Assembly (NCBI GenBank): GCA_016294105.1
Contig: JAEDCN010000004.1
Coordinates: 84,319 to 148,318 of the forward strand
Reading direction: 5' to 3'
Source of the DNA: Treponema sp.
Lineage (GTDB): Bacteria > Spirochaetota > Spirochaetia > Treponematales > Treponemataceae
Length of the DNA: 64,000 bases
Below, in pieces: positions 31,285 through 40,129 of this stretch (the stretch's first letter is position 1; each line of letters starts with the position of its first letter). The notes under the pieces are model-generated. The model searched no databases. It was not told the DNA's origin and worked only from the letters and a program-made list of their open reading frames with translations. Made by a program: the position numbers and the translations under genes.

Positions 31285-32997
31285 ATGGAAACGTACAAAG
31301 GTCTTTCTGCCTCGGAAGGAATTGGTATTGGTGAGGTTTTCCTTGTTCCTCCCCCAGCTCCTCGCTTAATTCCCCAATACAAGATTCGAGAAACCGATGT
31401 GGAAGCTGAGTGGCAGCGACTGGAAGCTGCTTTGACAAAGGTGAAGCAGCGGTTGCAGGAGCAATCTGCCACAGCAGACAGCCAATATGCTGCCATTTTG
31501 GAAACCTACATTGTCATGCTGATGGATGTGGAATTTCTGTCCCAGGTGAAAAGTCTTTTGATAAAGAGCCTGCAGAATATTGAAATTGTATTGCAAAAAA
31601 AAGCTACTGAAATGGCTGAAATTCTGCGGGGAGCAGGTGATGAATACTTGGCAGAACGAGCCCAGGATATAACCGACGTTTTTGATCAGGTTATTGACGA
31701 GCTTTTAGGCTATAAAACCTTTGATTACGACTTTGTTCCAGAAAATACCGTAGTGGTGGCTGATTCGGTGAGCCCCGCCGATGCTGTTGCATTGTTCAAG
31801 AAAAAATTGCGGGGCTTGGTGGCCTGTGAAGGTGGTGCTTCCAGTCATTTAGCCATTTTAGCCCGAAACCATCGGTTGCCAGCAGTTTTGGGAATAAAGG
31901 CCATTACCGATAAGCTGGAATCTGGCCAGCAGGTTATTGTAGACGGAACAGAAGGTTTGGTGATTGTTCAGCCTGACGAAAAGACCCTTAAAAAATACCA
32001 TAAAAGCGAGGTGGCAAAGCAAAAGGAGGAAAAAAGTCTTTCCAAGTTGAAGCACAAGATTGCCTCCACAAAAGATGGTGTGGGTTTTACCCTGCTGGCA
32101 AATATTGGTTCTCCGGAAGAAGCTCAGCTTGCCTTGGATGAGGGGGCGGAAGGAATCGGTTTGTTCCGTACAGAATTCCTTTTTATGGGTGCGGTTCAAG
32201 ATGCTCGTAAAACAGGTTCCTCTGGAATGAAGTCTGTTTCAGAAGCTGCCCAGCTAGAAGCCTATCGTCAGGTTTTGGAAACCATGGGTAATCGTCCTGT
32301 GGTTATTCGTACCCTGGATGCTGGTGGCGATAAATTTATCAAGGATGCAGGCTTTGATAGCGGCCCAGAGCAAAATCCCCTGCTGGGAAGACGTGCCATT
32401 CGCCTTACCTTGGCAAACAAGCCCTTGTTCAAGCGTCAGCTACGGGCCTTGTATCGGGCTGGAGTGTATGGCGACCTGCGGATTATGATTCCCATGGTAA
32501 CTCACCTGTCTCAGATTAAGGAAACCCTAGAGATTATCAGAGAGGTAAAGGATGAGCTGCAAAAGGAAGGTTTGGAGTTTAATCCAAATGTTCCTGTGGG
32601 AATCATGGTGGAAACTGCTGCCGCCGCTGTTTCTGCTGATATTTTTGCCCGTTATTCTGATTTTTTCTCCATCGGAACAAATGACTTGACCCAGTATGTG
32701 CTGGGAATCGATCGTGAAAATCCTTCGGTGGCAGATTTATATGATGACAAGAATGTGGCTGTGCTACGGCTCATTAAAAATATTGTTGATAGTGCCTCCC
32801 AGTCAAAAATCTCTGTCTCTGTGTGTGGTGAAATGGCTGGTACCCCAGACAGAGCCTTGCTGCTGGCAGGTATGGGGGTACGTACCCTAAGTATGTCTCC
32901 AGTGAGAATCGGTGCGGTGAAAAAAGCCTTGGCAAACCACTCCATCAAGGAGCTGGAGGAAATGGCACAAGTAGCCTTGTCTGGAGAAGCTTTATAA
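31285..32997 (+). CDS. ptsI: PTS enzyme I (phosphoenolpyruvate-protein phosphotransferase)
   Basis: Transfers phosphate from phosphoenolpyruvate to HPr. The 570-residue protein has the phospho-His H188 in GGASSHLAILARNHRLP, the PEP-binding region (VIRTLDAGGDK, GIGLFRTEFLFMG) and the C-terminal NDLTQYVLGIDR and VCGEMAG motifs. No ptsH or sugar permease is adjacent. Some spirochaetes keep EI and HPr for regulation rather than sugar uptake; whether this holds here cannot be seen. The ATG at 31285 has no ribosome binding site and follows TATATT by 7 nt. Confidence 0.95.
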   Translation: METYKGLSASEGIGIGEVFLVPPPAPRLIPQYKIRETDVEAEWQRLEAALTKVKQRLQEQSATADSQYAAILETYIVMLMDVEFLSQVKSLLIKSLQNIEIVLQKKATEMAEILRGAGDEYLAERAQDITDVFDQVIDELLGYKTFDYDFVPENTVVVADSVSPADAVALFKKKLRGLVACEGGASSHLAILARNHRLPAVLGIKAITDKLESGQQVIVDGTEGLVIVQPDEKTLKKYHKSEVAKQKEEKSLSKLKHKIASTKDGVGFTLLANIGSPEEAQLALDEGAEGIGLFRTEFLFMGAVQDARKTGSSGMKSVSEAAQLEAYRQVLETMGNRPVVIRTLDAGGDKFIKDAGFDSGPEQNPLLGRRAIRLTLANKPLFKRQLRALYRAGVYGDLRIMIPMVTHLSQIKETLEIIREVKDELQKEGLEFNPNVPVGIMVETAAAAVSADIFARYSDFFSIGTNDLTQYVLGIDRENPSVADLYDDKNVAVLRLIKNIVDSASQSKISVSVCGEMAGTPDRALLLAGMGVRTLSMSPVRIGAVKKALANHSIKELEEMAQVALSGEAL

Positions 32998-33018
32998 ATC
33001 CAAGGAGTAAAAAATACT

Positions 33019-34488
33019 ATGAGCAAAAAATTTTCTAAGAAAGATAATCAAGCTGATATGATGGAGCTGGAGAATCAGGAAGAGGATTCTCTTGATTTTG
33101 CAGGAACTGGTTTTAGTCGGGACAAGAAATATAAAAATCTACCACTGGTAGTTATTGCGGGGCGACCAAACGTAGGTAAATCCACCTTGTTCAATCGCTT
33201 GCTGCATCGTCGTCGAGCCATCACTGATCCTACACCAGGTGTAACTAGAGATCCTATTCAAGAAACTGCATTTATCAACGGGTATCCTGTAAATCTTATG
33301 GATACTGGCGGATTCAAGCTTGACCGTGACATCGGTTCCATGGAAGCAGTAATGGACGAGCTGGTTGTGGAGCAAAGTCTCAAGGCACTGGAAAAGGCCG
33401 ATGTAATTTTGCTACTGCTGGACGCTGGCTTGATTACCGGCGAAGACGAGGAATTTATTGAGCTATTGCGTCCCTTCTGGAAAAAGGTAATTGCCACGGT
33501 AAACAAGACAGAGGGTGGACGGCTGGAAGAAGAAGCCTGGAATTACATGCGTTTTGGCTTTGATTCCCTGCTGTTGATTTCTGCCGAGCATGGAGACCGA
33601 ATCTCAGAGCTGAAAGACCAGCTGATTTCCCGCCTTGATTTTTCGGCGGTGGAAGAGGACGAAGGAGGTGAGCCTGTTCGCATTGCTATTATGGGTAAGC
33701 CAAACACTGGAAAATCCACCTTGGCCAACCGTCTTACTCATACCGAAGCTTCCATCGTTTGCGATTATGCTGGAACTACCCGTGACGTGGTGGAAGGAAG
33801 CTTTCAGTACAAGGGACGGAATTTTCAGGTGCTGGATACAGCGGGAATTCGGCGTAAGGCAAAGGTAAAGGAAAACGTGGAGTATTACTCTGTAAACCGA
33901 GCCATCAAGACACTGGATAGGGCTGAAGTTGTCTTCCTGATGATTGATGCCCAAGAAGGTCTGTCCGACCAAGACAAAAAGATTGCCGCCCTTGCCCACA
34001 ATAAGGGCCGTGGTGTGATTTTTGTCTTGAACAAGTGGGATACCCAGGAGCAGGGACGAACTGCTTTGAAAAAGGCTGAGGAAAATATCCGCATTATGTT
34101 TGGTCACATGAACTATGCTCCCGTCATTGCCATTTCCGCCTTGGAGGGCAAGGGTATGCAGGAGCTTTTGAACATGGCACTGGAAATGCAGGCTCAGCTC
34201 CACCGTAAAATTGACACGGGAAGCTTGAATCTGGCTCTCAAGGATTGGGTTGCCGCTTATCCGCCTCCAGCCAGTCGTACTGCCCACTTCAAGATGCGGT
34301 ACATGGTGCAAACCTCTTCCAACCCCGTTAGCTTCTTGATTTTTGCCAGCCGCCCAGAGGTTGTTTCTGACTCCTACTTGGCCTACATCAAAAACAAGAT
34401 TCGCAGCGACCTAGGATTTGATAAAATCCCTGTGTTACTGGAGTTGAAGGCTAGCCGTAAAAAATGGGAAGATAGGGAGCGTGACTAG
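33019..34488 (+). CDS. der: Ribosome biogenesis GTPase Der (EngA)
   Basis: A 489-residue protein with two tandem GTPase domains and a C-terminal KH-like domain, needed for 50S subunit maturation. G1 motifs are GRPNVGKS (48-55) and GKPNTGKS; G3 motifs are DTGG and DTAG; the second domain has NKWD. In the first domain the expected NKxD reads NKTE, a conservative change in the guanine-specificity loop. There is an N-terminal acidic/basic extension of about 35 residues. AAGGAG precedes ATG 33019. The stop overlaps the merR start, and rsm22 follows, suggesting a ribosome-linked operon. Confidence 0.95.
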   Translation: MSKKFSKKDNQADMMELENQEEDSLDFAGTGFSRDKKYKNLPLVVIAGRPNVGKSTLFNRLLHRRRAITDPTPGVTRDPIQETAFINGYPVNLMDTGGFKLDRDIGSMEAVMDELVVEQSLKALEKADVILLLLDAGLITGEDEEFIELLRPFWKKVIATVNKTEGGRLEEEAWNYMRFGFDSLLLISAEHGDRISELKDQLISRLDFSAVEEDEGGEPVRIAIMGKPNTGKSTLANRLTHTEASIVCDYAGTTRDVVEGSFQYKGRNFQVLDTAGIRRKAKVKENVEYYSVNRAIKTLDRAEVVFLMIDAQEGLSDQDKKIAALAHNKGRGVIFVLNKWDTQEQGRTALKKAEENIRIMFGHMNYAPVIAISALEGKGMQELLNMALEMQAQLHRKIDTGSLNLALKDWVAAYPPPASRTAHFKMRYMVQTSSNPVSFLIFASRPEVVSDSYLAYIKNKIRSDLGFDKIPVLLELKASRKKWEDRERD

Positions 34489-34850
34489 TGGCTTCCTATT
34501 CGATTGGGGAAATGGAGGAGCTGACGGGAATTAAGACCCATGTATTGCGGTATTGGGAGGATGTGATTCCCAGTCTGGCGCCAAAAAAGGATCTTGGTGG
34601 GCGGCGTGTGTATTCCCAGCGAGATTTTCAGACCATTATGCGGCTGAAATACCTGATTCAGGAGCGACGGTTTACCATTGAAGGTGCTCGTGCCGAAATG
34701 ATTGCCGAGGCAGTTTCATACGTTTCCCCTTGCCAAGAGCTTTCTTCTGCCTTGGAATCAATCTGTGAAATACGTTCAAGTCTTACAGACTTGTATCTTC
34801 TTGTGAAAAAATATCGTAAACCAGGAGGAATTACTGGTGGAAAAAAATAA
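34488..34850 (+). CDS. MerR-family regulator
   Basis: A 120-residue protein with an N-terminal MerR helix-turn-helix (YSIGEMEELTGIKTHVLRYW, then the wing GGRRVYSQRDFQTIMRL) and a short helical C-terminus. It lacks the Cys ligands of metal-sensing members. It resembles the short MerR-like proteins (RacA/CcpN-neighbour type) that lie in house-keeping operons and have no known signal. GTG 34488 overlaps the der stop codon, and its own 3' end overlaps the next gene by 14 nt, so it is translationally coupled on both sides. Confidence 0.83.
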   Translation: MASYSIGEMEELTGIKTHVLRYWEDVIPSLAPKKDLGGRRVYSQRDFQTIMRLKYLIQERRFTIEGARAEMIAEAVSYVSPCQELSSALESICEIRSSLTDLYLLVKKYRKPGGITGGKK

Positions 34851-36216
34851 ATCAACTGTGGAAAAGTCTGTTAGACCAGTAAAACCTCAGGAAAAAGCTA
34901 GAAAAAAATCAGCTTTTAATTCTAATTCCGCTTCCAAGAAAGAGACTGTACTTCCTCAGAAAAAATCCCTTGTGGAGGAATTGTTGCCAGAGCTTCCTGC
35001 CGAAAGCCGCCAGATTCTGGAAAACTTTGAGGCCATTGTCCAAGGAGTACGTCCTCTTTCCTCTCGGCAGCTGCTTCGTCTGCCAGAAAATATTCGTGAT
35101 GTCTCCCACCTGCTGACAGACCAACGTGGGGGTCGCAGAATGGGCTACTTGAACGACTCCGTTGCCCTTTCGGCTTATATGCGGTACTTCCAGTGGTGGA
35201 ACCTTTTGCGGCTCACACGGCTTTTTGCGGGGCTGAAACCAAGTCAGCTGAATGTGCCTGACAATGGCATTTGTCTTGACATCGGTTCTGGCCCACTCAC
35301 AGTGCCCATTGCCTTGTGGCTTGCTCGTCCCGATTTACGGGAAAAAAAACTCACCTGGTATTGCCTCGATCATTCCCAAACAGCCCTGTCCCTTGGTGAA
35401 GAACTCTACCTTGCCATTGCCGCCCGAACCATTGCCGATTTAGGTTCGGCCCGGACCATCGCAGATTTAGGTTCGGCTCGAACCATCGCCGATTTAGGTT
35501 CGGGGCAAAAGGCTTTGGAGTCCTGGCGAATTGTTCGGGTAAAGGGGGAGCTTGGAGTGCAAGTGCGGCAACGAGCCCACTTGGTAACGGCTGCCAATGT
35601 CTTTAACGAGGTGGTAGAAGAATCGGGTAAGCCACCAGAGTTTACCGCCAAACGTGCTGCCGACATCATCATGCATTACAAGGAAGCTGCTGCCCAGGTG
35701 CTGGTGGTGGAGCCTGGAACTCCACCTGCAGTACGGTTTCTCACAGCTTTTCGTGGAGCCTTGGCTCGAAAGGGCTTGAATGTGGTAGCTCCCTGTCCTC
35801 AGGGCATGGAATGGACCGAAGGTACAGCGGAAGGCAGGGCTTGTGCTTGCCCCATGGACGGAGGGCGTGGAAACAAGTGGTGTCACTTTACCTTTTCCAC
35901 CGAGGATGCTCCTGAAAAGCTTCAAAAATTGTCTGCTCGTGCGGGGCTTCCAAAGGAGCGGGCAAGCTTAGCCTTTGTACTTGCTTCTACCGTTGCTGCA
36001 AAAGCCGTTGCAAAAGAAAGCCCACTAGAAATCCGAGTGATTTCCGAACCAATTAAGTTGCCTGGGGATAGAACTGGTTATTATGGTTGCTGTCGTCAGG
36101 GCTTGGTTCTGGTGGAATCCGCCACAAGCCTTGTTCCCGGTCAGCTACTACGGGTAAAAGAGCTGGAAAATCCTCGTCAGGACAAAAAAAGTGGTGCCCT
36201 GATGTATCAGTACTGA
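34837..36216 (+). CDS. Rsm22-type small-subunit rRNA methyltransferase-like protein
   Basis: A 459-residue protein of the Rsm22 (COG5459) family of SAM-dependent methyltransferases linked to small ribosomal subunits. It has LLTDQRGGRRMGYLNDS..AYMRYF, the SAM-binding loop CLDIGSGPLTVPIALW, VVEPGTPPAVRFL and the Cys-rich APCPQ ... ACACP ... WCHFTF block, which may bind a metal or Fe-S cluster. A Lys/Ser-rich N-terminal extension (residues 1-45) is extra. A 9-residue unit ARTIADLGS is repeated three times around residue 196-222. Start GTG 34837 has AGGAGG upstream. Downstream of der and merR in one operon. Confidence 0.82.
   Translation: MEKNKSTVEKSVRPVKPQEKARKKSAFNSNSASKKETVLPQKKSLVEELLPELPAESRQILENFEAIVQGVRPLSSRQLLRLPENIRDVSHLLTDQRGGRRMGYLNDSVALSAYMRYFQWWNLLRLTRLFAGLKPSQLNVPDNGICLDIGSGPLTVPIALWLARPDLREKKLTWYCLDHSQTALSLGEELYLAIAARTIADLGSARTIADLGSARTIADLGSGQKALESWRIVRVKGELGVQVRQRAHLVTAANVFNEVVEESGKPPEFTAKRAADIIMHYKEAAAQVLVVEPGTPPAVRFLTAFRGALARKGLNVVAPCPQGMEWTEGTAEGRACACPMDGGRGNKWCHFTFSTEDAPEKLQKLSARAGLPKERASLAFVLASTVAAKAVAKESPLEIRVISEPIKLPGDRTGYYGCCRQGLVLVESATSLVPGQLLRVKELENPRQDKKSGALMYQY
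35422..35502 (+). repeat. Three tandem 27-bp repeats inside rsm22-like gene
   Basis: Units at 35422-35448, 35449-35475 and 35476-35502 encode the same nine residues (ARTIADLGS) with two to four silent differences each. The length is a multiple of three, so copy-number change would keep frame. Confidence 0.9.
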
Positions 36217-36271
36217 TACAACTTTTCATTTAACTTACATACAAGATTATAGAAATTCTCCTCTAGTTTTA

Positions 36272-36300
36272 TTGACAATAACCTCTAGTGGTAGTATACT
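36272..36300 (+). promoter_or_regulatory. Promoter of nrdD-nrdG
   Basis: TTGACA (36272-36277), 17 nt, TATACT (36295-36300). The start would be near 36307, just before two NrdR boxes. Confidence 0.8.
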
Positions 36301-36313
36301 CACTTTGAATCTA

Positions 36314-36345
36314 ACACTACATATAGTGTACACTATATGTAGTGT
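36314..36345 (+). promoter_or_regulatory. Two abutting NrdR boxes
   Basis: ACACTACATATAGTGT (36314-36329) and ACACTATATGTAGTGT (36330-36345) match the 16-bp NrdR box (ACACwATATrTwGTGT type). They touch end to end and form one perfect larger palindrome. They lie from about +7 to +38, where bound NrdR would block elongation or initiation. NrdR boxes usually have about 15 bp between them, so this spacing is unusual. nrdR itself is not in the window. Confidence 0.8.
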
Positions 36346-36392
36346 TAAAATGTATTTAAATTGAGTATTTTAATTATATTTAGAGGTGTGCA

Positions 36393-38555
36393 ATGAATAT
36401 TATCAAGCGGAATGGTGAGGAAGTCTCTTTTGACATAAAAAAGATTGAGGTTGCAATCTCCAAGGCCAACCAAGAGGTTCCTTTGAAGGAGCAGCTTTCC
36501 CCAGAAACGGTAAAAAAACTGGCGGAAAATGTTGCCAATGCTTGTTATCAAAGTCACACTGCCATGAACGTGGAAGCCATTCAGGATTTGGTGGAAGAAG
36601 AAATCATGAAGGCTGGTGGTTTTTCCATTGCCAAGAAGTATATCACCTACCGCTACCAGCATGAGCTGATGCGAAAGGCAAATTCCACTGACCGCCAGAT
36701 TTTGTCCCTGTTGGAATGTTCCAACGAGGAAGTAAAGCAGGAAAATTCCAACAAGAATTCTACCGTGGTAAGCGTTCAGCGTGATTATATGGCTGGAGAG
36801 GTAAGCAAGGATATTACCAAGCGCTTTTTGCTGGATGAAGACATTGTTAAGGCCCATCAGGAAGGTGTTATCCATTTTCACGACTCCGACTATTTTGCCC
36901 AGCACATGCATAACTGCGACTTAGTAAATCTTGAAGACATGCTGCAAAACGGCACCGTTATCAGCGGAACCTACATCGATACACCACGATCCTTTTCCAC
37001 TGCTTGTAATATTGCCACACAAATCATCGCTCAAGTTGCCAGCTGCCAGTACGGTGGTCAGAGCATTTCCCTCACTCACTTGGCTCCCTTTGTGGATGTA
37101 AGCCGCAAGCGAATTGCCCGTGATGTAGCCGAATCTGCAAAGGAATTGGGGCTTTCCTACACTCCTGAGCAGTTTGGCTATCTGGTAAACCGTCGTCTGA
37201 AGGAAGAAATTCAGCGTGGCGTTCAAACCATCCAGTATCAGGTGGTAACTCTCATGACCACCAATGGCCAGTCTCCCTTTGTGTCCGTGTTCATGTACCT
37301 GAACGAAGCCCGCAATCAGCAGGAAAAGGCCGACCTTGCCATGATTATCGAGGAGGTTTTACGCCAGCGGTACCAAGGCGTAAAGAATGAAAGCGGCCAC
37401 TGGGTAACTCCCGCCTTTCCAAAGCTGATTTATGTTCTCGAGCCAGACAATATTGAAGAAGGCAGCACCTACTATTATCTCACTGAATTGGCTGCCAAAT
37501 GTACCGCTCGTCGCATGGTGCCTGATTATATTTCAGAAAAGAAGATGCTGGAGCTAAAAGATGGCTGCTGCTATCCTTGCATGGGCTGCCGTTCCTTCTT
37601 GACGGTGTATCGTGATGAGGCTGGAAAACCAAAGTTCTACGGACGATTTAATCAAGGTGTTGTTACCTTGAATTTGGTGGATGTGGCTTGTTCTGCTAAC
37701 GGAAACATGGAGGATTTTTGGCGGATTCTTGATGAGCGACTGGAATTGTGTCATCGGGCATTGATGGCTCGCCACAATCGGCTCAAAGGAACCCTTTCTG
37801 ATGCCGCTCCTATTTTGTGGCAAAATGGTGCCTTGGCTCGTCTCCAAAAGGGAGAGCCCATCGACAAGCTCTTGTACAATAATTACTCTACTATTTCTTT
37901 GGGATATGCTGGTCTTACAGAAACTGTTCGTCGCATGACTGGTAAGCCCCACACTGCCCCAGAAGCCACACCCTTTGCCTTGGAGATTCTTTCCCACCTA
38001 AATGATGCCTGCAACAAATGGCGCGCAGAAACCACCATTGCCTTCTCCCTTTACGGAACACCGCTGGAAAGTACCACCTATAAATTTGCCAAGTGTCTCA
38101 AGCAGCGATTCGGCATTATTCCCGGTGTTACGGACAAGAATTATATTACTAACAGCTATCATGTTCACGTAACAGAACCCATCGATGCCTTTAGTAAGCT
38201 TACCTTTGAGTCTCAGTTCCAGGAGCTTTCTCCCGGTGGTGCCATTAGCTATGTGGAAGTACCCAACATGGAGGGCAATATTCCTGCAGTTATGGCTCTG
38301 TTGCGTCATATTTATCAACACATCATGTACGCGGAATTGAATACCAAAAGCGATTGCTGCCAACTGTGCGACTACACTGGAGAAATCGCCATTGTAAAAG
38401 ATGAAAATGAAAAACTGGTGTGGGAATGTCCCAACTGTGGTAATCGTGACCAAACAAAGATGAATGTTGCCAGAAGAACCTGTGGATATATCGGTACCCA
38501 GTACTGGAATCAGGGCCGTACCGAGGAAATCAAGGAGCGGGTGCTGCACCTGTAG
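36393..38555 (+). CDS. nrdD: Anaerobic ribonucleoside-triphosphate reductase
   Basis: The oxygen-sensitive class III enzyme that reduces NTPs with a glycyl radical and formate. The 720-residue protein has an N-terminal ATP-cone (IIKRNGEEVSFDIKKIEVAI, residues 1-90), the catalytic Cys-containing region (CCYPCMGCRSFLTVY), the C-terminal zinc site (CQLCDYTGE ... CPNCGN) and the glycyl-radical loop RRTCGYIG with Gly698. AGAGGTG precedes ATG 36393. Expression is governed by a consensus promoter and NrdR boxes. The activase gene follows after 3 nt. Confidence 0.96.
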   Translation: MNIIKRNGEEVSFDIKKIEVAISKANQEVPLKEQLSPETVKKLAENVANACYQSHTAMNVEAIQDLVEEEIMKAGGFSIAKKYITYRYQHELMRKANSTDRQILSLLECSNEEVKQENSNKNSTVVSVQRDYMAGEVSKDITKRFLLDEDIVKAHQEGVIHFHDSDYFAQHMHNCDLVNLEDMLQNGTVISGTYIDTPRSFSTACNIATQIIAQVASCQYGGQSISLTHLAPFVDVSRKRIARDVAESAKELGLSYTPEQFGYLVNRRLKEEIQRGVQTIQYQVVTLMTTNGQSPFVSVFMYLNEARNQQEKADLAMIIEEVLRQRYQGVKNESGHWVTPAFPKLIYVLEPDNIEEGSTYYYLTELAAKCTARRMVPDYISEKKMLELKDGCCYPCMGCRSFLTVYRDEAGKPKFYGRFNQGVVTLNLVDVACSANGNMEDFWRILDERLELCHRALMARHNRLKGTLSDAAPILWQNGALARLQKGEPIDKLLYNNYSTISLGYAGLTETVRRMTGKPHTAPEATPFALEILSHLNDACNKWRAETTIAFSLYGTPLESTTYKFAKCLKQRFGIIPGVTDKNYITNSYHVHVTEPIDAFSKLTFESQFQELSPGGAISYVEVPNMEGNIPAVMALLRHIYQHIMYAELNTKSDCCQLCDYTGEIAIVKDENEKLVWECPNCGNRDQTKMNVARRTCGYIGTQYWNQGRTEEIKERVLHL

Positions 38556-38558
38556 CCT

Positions 38559-39050
38559 ATGTATTACAGTGAAATAAAGAAGACGGACATTGCTAACGGG
38601 GAGGGAGTGCGGGTAAGCCTCTTTGTGTCTGGGTGTAGAAATTGCTGTTCTGGCTGCTTTAATCAGGAAACCTGGGATTTTTGCTATGGCCAGGAATTTA
38701 CCCCTGCCACAGAAGACGAGCTTTTGTATGCTCTGGAGCCTGCCTTTATCAATGGACTTACTATTTTGGGTGGAGAACCCTTTGAACCAGAAAATCAACA
38801 GGTTTTGGCTCCTTTTTTGCAGCGGGTAAAACAAAAATTTCCCCAAAAGACAATTTGGTGCTATACTGGAGGTGTTCTGGAAAGGGATATTCTTTCTGCT
38901 ACAGGTCGCTGCAATACACCGTTTACAGAGCAAATGCTTTCCTGTATTGATGTACTGGTAGACGGCCCCTTTGTGGAATCAGAAAAGGATATTACTTTAC
39001 AATTTCGGGGGTCAAGGAATCAGCGGATTTTAAATGCCCCCTTTAAGTGA
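38559..39050 (+). CDS. nrdG: Anaerobic ribonucleotide reductase-activating enzyme
   Basis: A 163-residue radical-SAM enzyme that installs the glycyl radical in NrdD. The [4Fe-4S] motif is C-x3-C-x2-C in SGCRNCCSGCFNQETW, with one extra Cys, followed by GGEPFEPENQ for SAM binding and DVLVDGPFVE. Its length is typical (150-175). It lies 3 nt after nrdD without its own clear ribosome binding site, so it is probably translated by re-initiation. Confidence 0.95.
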   Translation: MYYSEIKKTDIANGEGVRVSLFVSGCRNCCSGCFNQETWDFCYGQEFTPATEDELLYALEPAFINGLTILGGEPFEPENQQVLAPFLQRVKQKFPQKTIWCYTGGVLERDILSATGRCNTPFTEQMLSCIDVLVDGPFVESEKDITLQFRGSRNQRILNAPFK

Positions 39051-39106
39051 GGTAAGGTCTTTCCGATACATTAAAAGAGATAGATTCTTTGTCTAAGGGG
39101 GTTTTT

Positions 39107-39520
39107 ATGGCAAAGCATATTGCGTGGGACGCTAGTTTTAAGGTAGGTCATCCCATGATAGATAGTCAGCACAAGCGTTTGTTTGAAATTGCTGACGAAT
39201 TATATGAGCTGATTATGGCTCCAGAGGAAAAAAGGGAAGCTGATACAACTCTCGTTTTGCAGGATTGTGCAAAGTATGTAAACTTCCACTTTGCCTTTGA
39301 AGAAAAGCTTATGCGTGATTCAAAGTATGAGGATGTGGAAGGACACCTGAACCAGCATAAAGCCTTTACAACCTATGTTGCCTCATTGATGAGTGATTCT
39401 AGTCGAGGCTCAAAGGTTGATTTGGAAAAACTGTATGAATTCCTTTCTGACTGGTTGGTAAAGCACATTTGTTCAGAAGACAAAAAGCTTGCTACCTACA
39501 TCTCCTCCACTCCACAGTAA
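39107..39520 (+). CDS. Bacteriohemerythrin
   Basis: A 137-residue di-iron oxygen-binding protein. All seven ligands are visible: H22, H61, E65, H80, H84, H120 and D125. ATG 39107 is preceded by AAGGGGG; a TTG at 39089 is a less likely start. Such single-domain proteins bind O2 (or NO) and may protect oxygen-sensitive enzymes; a link to the glycyl-radical reductase 57 nt upstream is attractive but only positional. It has no membrane or signalling domain. Confidence 0.93.
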   Translation: MAKHIAWDASFKVGHPMIDSQHKRLFEIADELYELIMAPEEKREADTTLVLQDCAKYVNFHFAFEEKLMRDSKYEDVEGHLNQHKAFTTYVASLMSDSSRGSKVDLEKLYEFLSDWLVKHICSEDKKLATYISSTPQ

Positions 39521-39529
39521 TAGCTGATT

Positions 39530-40129
39530 TTAGTTGTTTGACAAAATCCCTGCTACTACCAGGTGAAAGGGTCGCCGAAGCTCACTGATTTCTTTTTGGT
39601 CAAGAACAGCCAGCCTGAAAATTGCAGCTTCTATAACGCTGTATAAAAGTTCGTTGGTGTCATGCACATTGACCTTTTTGAACTCGCCTCTGTTGATTCC
39701 TTCAATGATGATTAAGGACAATAGGTGGCGCAGTCGGATGATTCTTCGGCGTACCCGTACCGCTGGATCCTTTCCTGATTTTTGCAACTGTAAAAGATAG
39801 GTGAGGGTAACGGTAAAAAGCAGGTGATTTTCCGAACATTTTTCCAGAATCTTATCAAGAACACTTAAAAGTCTGTCCTGTACCGTTTTTGACTCATCGT
39901 GGATAATATCCATCAGTGAGGCTTCTATTTCCGAGGTGAGCTGCTTGATGCTCCACACGAAAATTTCCTTTTTGTTCTTAAAGTAAATGTACAGAGTTGT
40001 TCTGGTGATGCCACATCGATCTGCAATTTTCTGAAAGGTTACGTCCTCGTAGCCCTTTTCCATAAACAAATCTAAGGCTGTTTCAAGAATCTCCTTTTTA
40101 CGCTTGTCGTGTTCAACTATTATTGCCAT
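39530..40129 (-). CDS. TetR/AcrR-family regulator
   Basis: A 199-residue TetR protein. Helix-turn-helix: YEDVTFQKIADRCGITRTTL followed by YIYFKNKKEIF. The C-terminal domain is all-helical with no recognised ligand motif. It starts with ATG 40129 overlapping the stop of the upstream rRNA methyltransferase gene (TAATG), so it is translated with it. A target cannot be named; no repeated operator is seen nearby. Confidence 0.87.
   Translation of the reverse strand: MAIIVEHDKRKKEILETALDLFMEKGYEDVTFQKIADRCGITRTTLYIYFKNKKEIFVWSIKQLTSEIEASLMDIIHDESKTVQDRLLSVLDKILEKCSENHLLFTVTLTYLLQLQKSGKDPAVRVRRRIIRLRHLLSLIIIEGINRGEFKKVNVHDTNELLYSVIEAAIFRLAVLDQKEISELRRPFHLVVAGILSNN

Noticed and set aside
35422..35502. 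Three 27-bp repeats as a CRISPR-like array
   Set aside because: Contiguous, in frame within a gene, without spacers or cas genes.
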